Origin: Roseococcus sp. SYP-B2431
Lineage (GTDB): Bacteria; Pseudomonadota; Alphaproteobacteria; Acetobacterales; Acetobacteraceae
Direction: 5' to 3'
Length of the DNA: 64,000 nt
NCBI RefSeq assembly: GCF_004336745.1
Contig: NZ_SJXD01000031.1
Span: 62,001 to 126,000, forward strand
Under the pieces are notes generated by a model. That model was not told the DNA's origin, did not search any database, and worked only from the letters and a program-made list of their open reading frames with translations. Of this stretch, positions 63,168-64,000 are shown in pieces; within the stretch, counting starts at the first letter, position 1; each line of letters begins with the position of its first letter. The translations under genes and the position numbers were made by a program.

Positions 63168-63536
63168 TTACAGGACCTCCGGCGCCAGCGAGATGATCTT
63201 CATGAACTTGCGCGCGCGCAGCTCGCGCACCACCGGTCCGAAGATGCGCGTGCCGATCGGCTCGCCGGCCTTGTTGATGAGCACGGCGGCGTTCCGGTCG
63301 AAGCGGATCGCCGAACCGTCGGGGCGGCGGACGGGATAGGAGGTGCGCACGATGACCGCGCGCTCGACCGAGCCCTTCTTCACCTTGCCCCGCGGAATGG
63401 CCTCCTGCACGGCGACGACGATGATGTCGCCGACCGAGGCTGTCTTCCGCTTGGAGCCGCCCAGCACCTTGATGCACTGGACACGACGCGCGCCGGAATT
63501 GTCGGCGACGTCCAGATTGGCTTCGACGCCGATCAT
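63168..63536 (-). CDS. rplN: Large ribosomal subunit protein uL14
   Basis: A 122-residue protein of the subunit interface: [60 protein letters not shown], then [19 protein letters not shown] and [23 protein letters not shown] in parts. The start overlaps the rpsQ stop (ATGA). Confidence 0.98.
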   Translation of the reverse strand: MIGVEANLDVADNSGARRVQCIKVLGGSKRKTASVGDIIVVAVQEAIPRGKVKKGSVERAVIVRTSYPVRRPDGSAIRFDRNAAVLINKAGEPIGTRIFGPVVRELRARKFMKIISLAPEVL

Positions 63537-63808
63537 GCGGACGCTCCTTCAAGGGCTTCGGCCGCAAGGGTCTCGCCGTTGCGCGCGATGACAATCCAGG
63601 CCTTCCGCTTGCTCAGCGGCGGGCACTCCTCGATGGAGACGAGGTCGCCCTCCTTGCAGAGGTTGAGCTCGTCATGCGCGGCGTACTTCTTCGAGCGCCG
63701 GATGAACTTCTTGTAGAGCGGATGCATCACGCGACGTTCGATCAAGACGGTGATCGTCTTGTCCATCTTGTCGCTGACGACCCGTCCGGTGAGGACGCGC
63801 TTCGGCAT
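63533..63808 (-). CDS. rpsQ: Small ribosomal subunit protein uS17
   Basis: A 91-residue protein: [60 protein letters not shown], then the motif [13 protein letters not shown] short alanine/glutamate-rich tail follows. It is separated from rpmC by 14 bases. Confidence 0.97.
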   Translation of the reverse strand: MPKRVLTGRVVSDKMDKTITVLIERRVMHPLYKKFIRRSKKYAAHDELNLCKEGDLVSIEECPPLSKRKAWIVIARNGETLAAEALEGASA

Positions 63809-63822
63809 CGCCGGGGTCTCCT

Positions 63823-64000
63823 CTATGCCTTGGCGGCCGCGCGCGAACGCTCGGCCAGGACGGTTTTCACACGGGCGATATCACGACGGACCAGCTGAAT
63901 GCGGCCCGTCGCTTCCAGCTGCCCGGTGGCACGCTGGAAGCGAAGATTGAACTGCTCCTTGCGAAGGTCGATCAGCATGCCGCCGAGCTCGTCCTCCGAC
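63823..64000 (-). CDS. rpmC: Large ribosomal subunit protein uL29, 5' end beyond window
   Basis: The last 58 residues are in the window; the start lies past the right edge. Readable sequence includes [40 protein letters not shown] and a basic alanine-rich end [27 protein letters not shown] with [11 protein letters not shown] is the L29 signature. It is too short for standard tracks but follows rpsQ's usual neighbour order. Confidence 0.93.
   Translation of the reverse strand, partial: SEDELGGMLIDLRKEQFNLRFQRATGQLEATGRIQLVRRDIARVKTVLAERSRAAAKA

Overview
The window is high-GC, gene-dense chromosomal DNA of an alphaproteobacterium. It most resembles Acetobacteraceae of the Roseomonas type; this is inferred from gene content and order, not from a database match. 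Pointers are: four solitary Bug-type (tripartite tricarboxylate transporter) binding proteins, the alphaproteobacterial order rplO-secY-adk-rpsM-rpsK-rpoA-rplQ, a purN/purM block divergent from a DUF2066-like gene, CDP-alcohol transferase, AI-2E-type exporter, hdaA, ppk and ppx run, and hairpin-rich intergenic repeats. I see no tRNA, rRNA, insertion sequence, phage or CRISPR array.

Layout. 1-4226: the end of a Bug protein, an IalB-like secreted protein and a hybrid histidine kinase with a degenerate Hpt domain. 4227-21171: two divergent gene sets. The minus-strand set holds a DUF1028 protein, a peptide ABC importer (binding protein, two permeases, fused double ATPase), a RidA protein, a double-RidA fusion and a HutI-like amidohydrolase. 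The plus-strand set holds an M20 metallopeptidase, a class V aminotransferase, a Bug protein, hydantoinase/oxoprolinase A and B subunits and a ChaA-type cation/proton antiporter. Together they look like an uptake and ring-opening pathway for a cyclic amide or modified amino acid. 21181-24257: RNase D and AspRS. 24278-33000: carboxylic-acid catabolism, with Bug, a flavin monooxygenase, MmgE/PrpD, two CitE-like lyases, glucokinase, a GntR regulator and a CaiB-type CoA-transferase; two strong operator candidates lie here. 33030-35855: CheZ divergent from a chemoreceptor. 35925-41570: a GntR/UTRA regulator, an ABC-F ATPase, ndk, a hairpin array, a GFA protein, a 52-residue membrane protein, purN and purM. 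41633-48532: the DUF2066-like to ppx run. 48546-54328: mixed genes including gmk and yicC. 54467-64000: the spc and alpha ribosomal-protein operons, minus strand, from rplQ back to a truncated rpmC.

Many genes on each strand overlap by 1-8 bases (TGATG, ATGA or TTGA junctions), so the operons named here rest on direct sequence evidence. Very long open frames opposite real genes are a by-product of the GC content and were left out. The best candidates for something undescribed are the 4.2-20 kb ring-opening locus with its substituted metal-site residue, three RidA domains lacking the usual arginine, a CheZ ending in a FliM-like peptide, two operator-like repeat structures, and a probable CTG start for purM.
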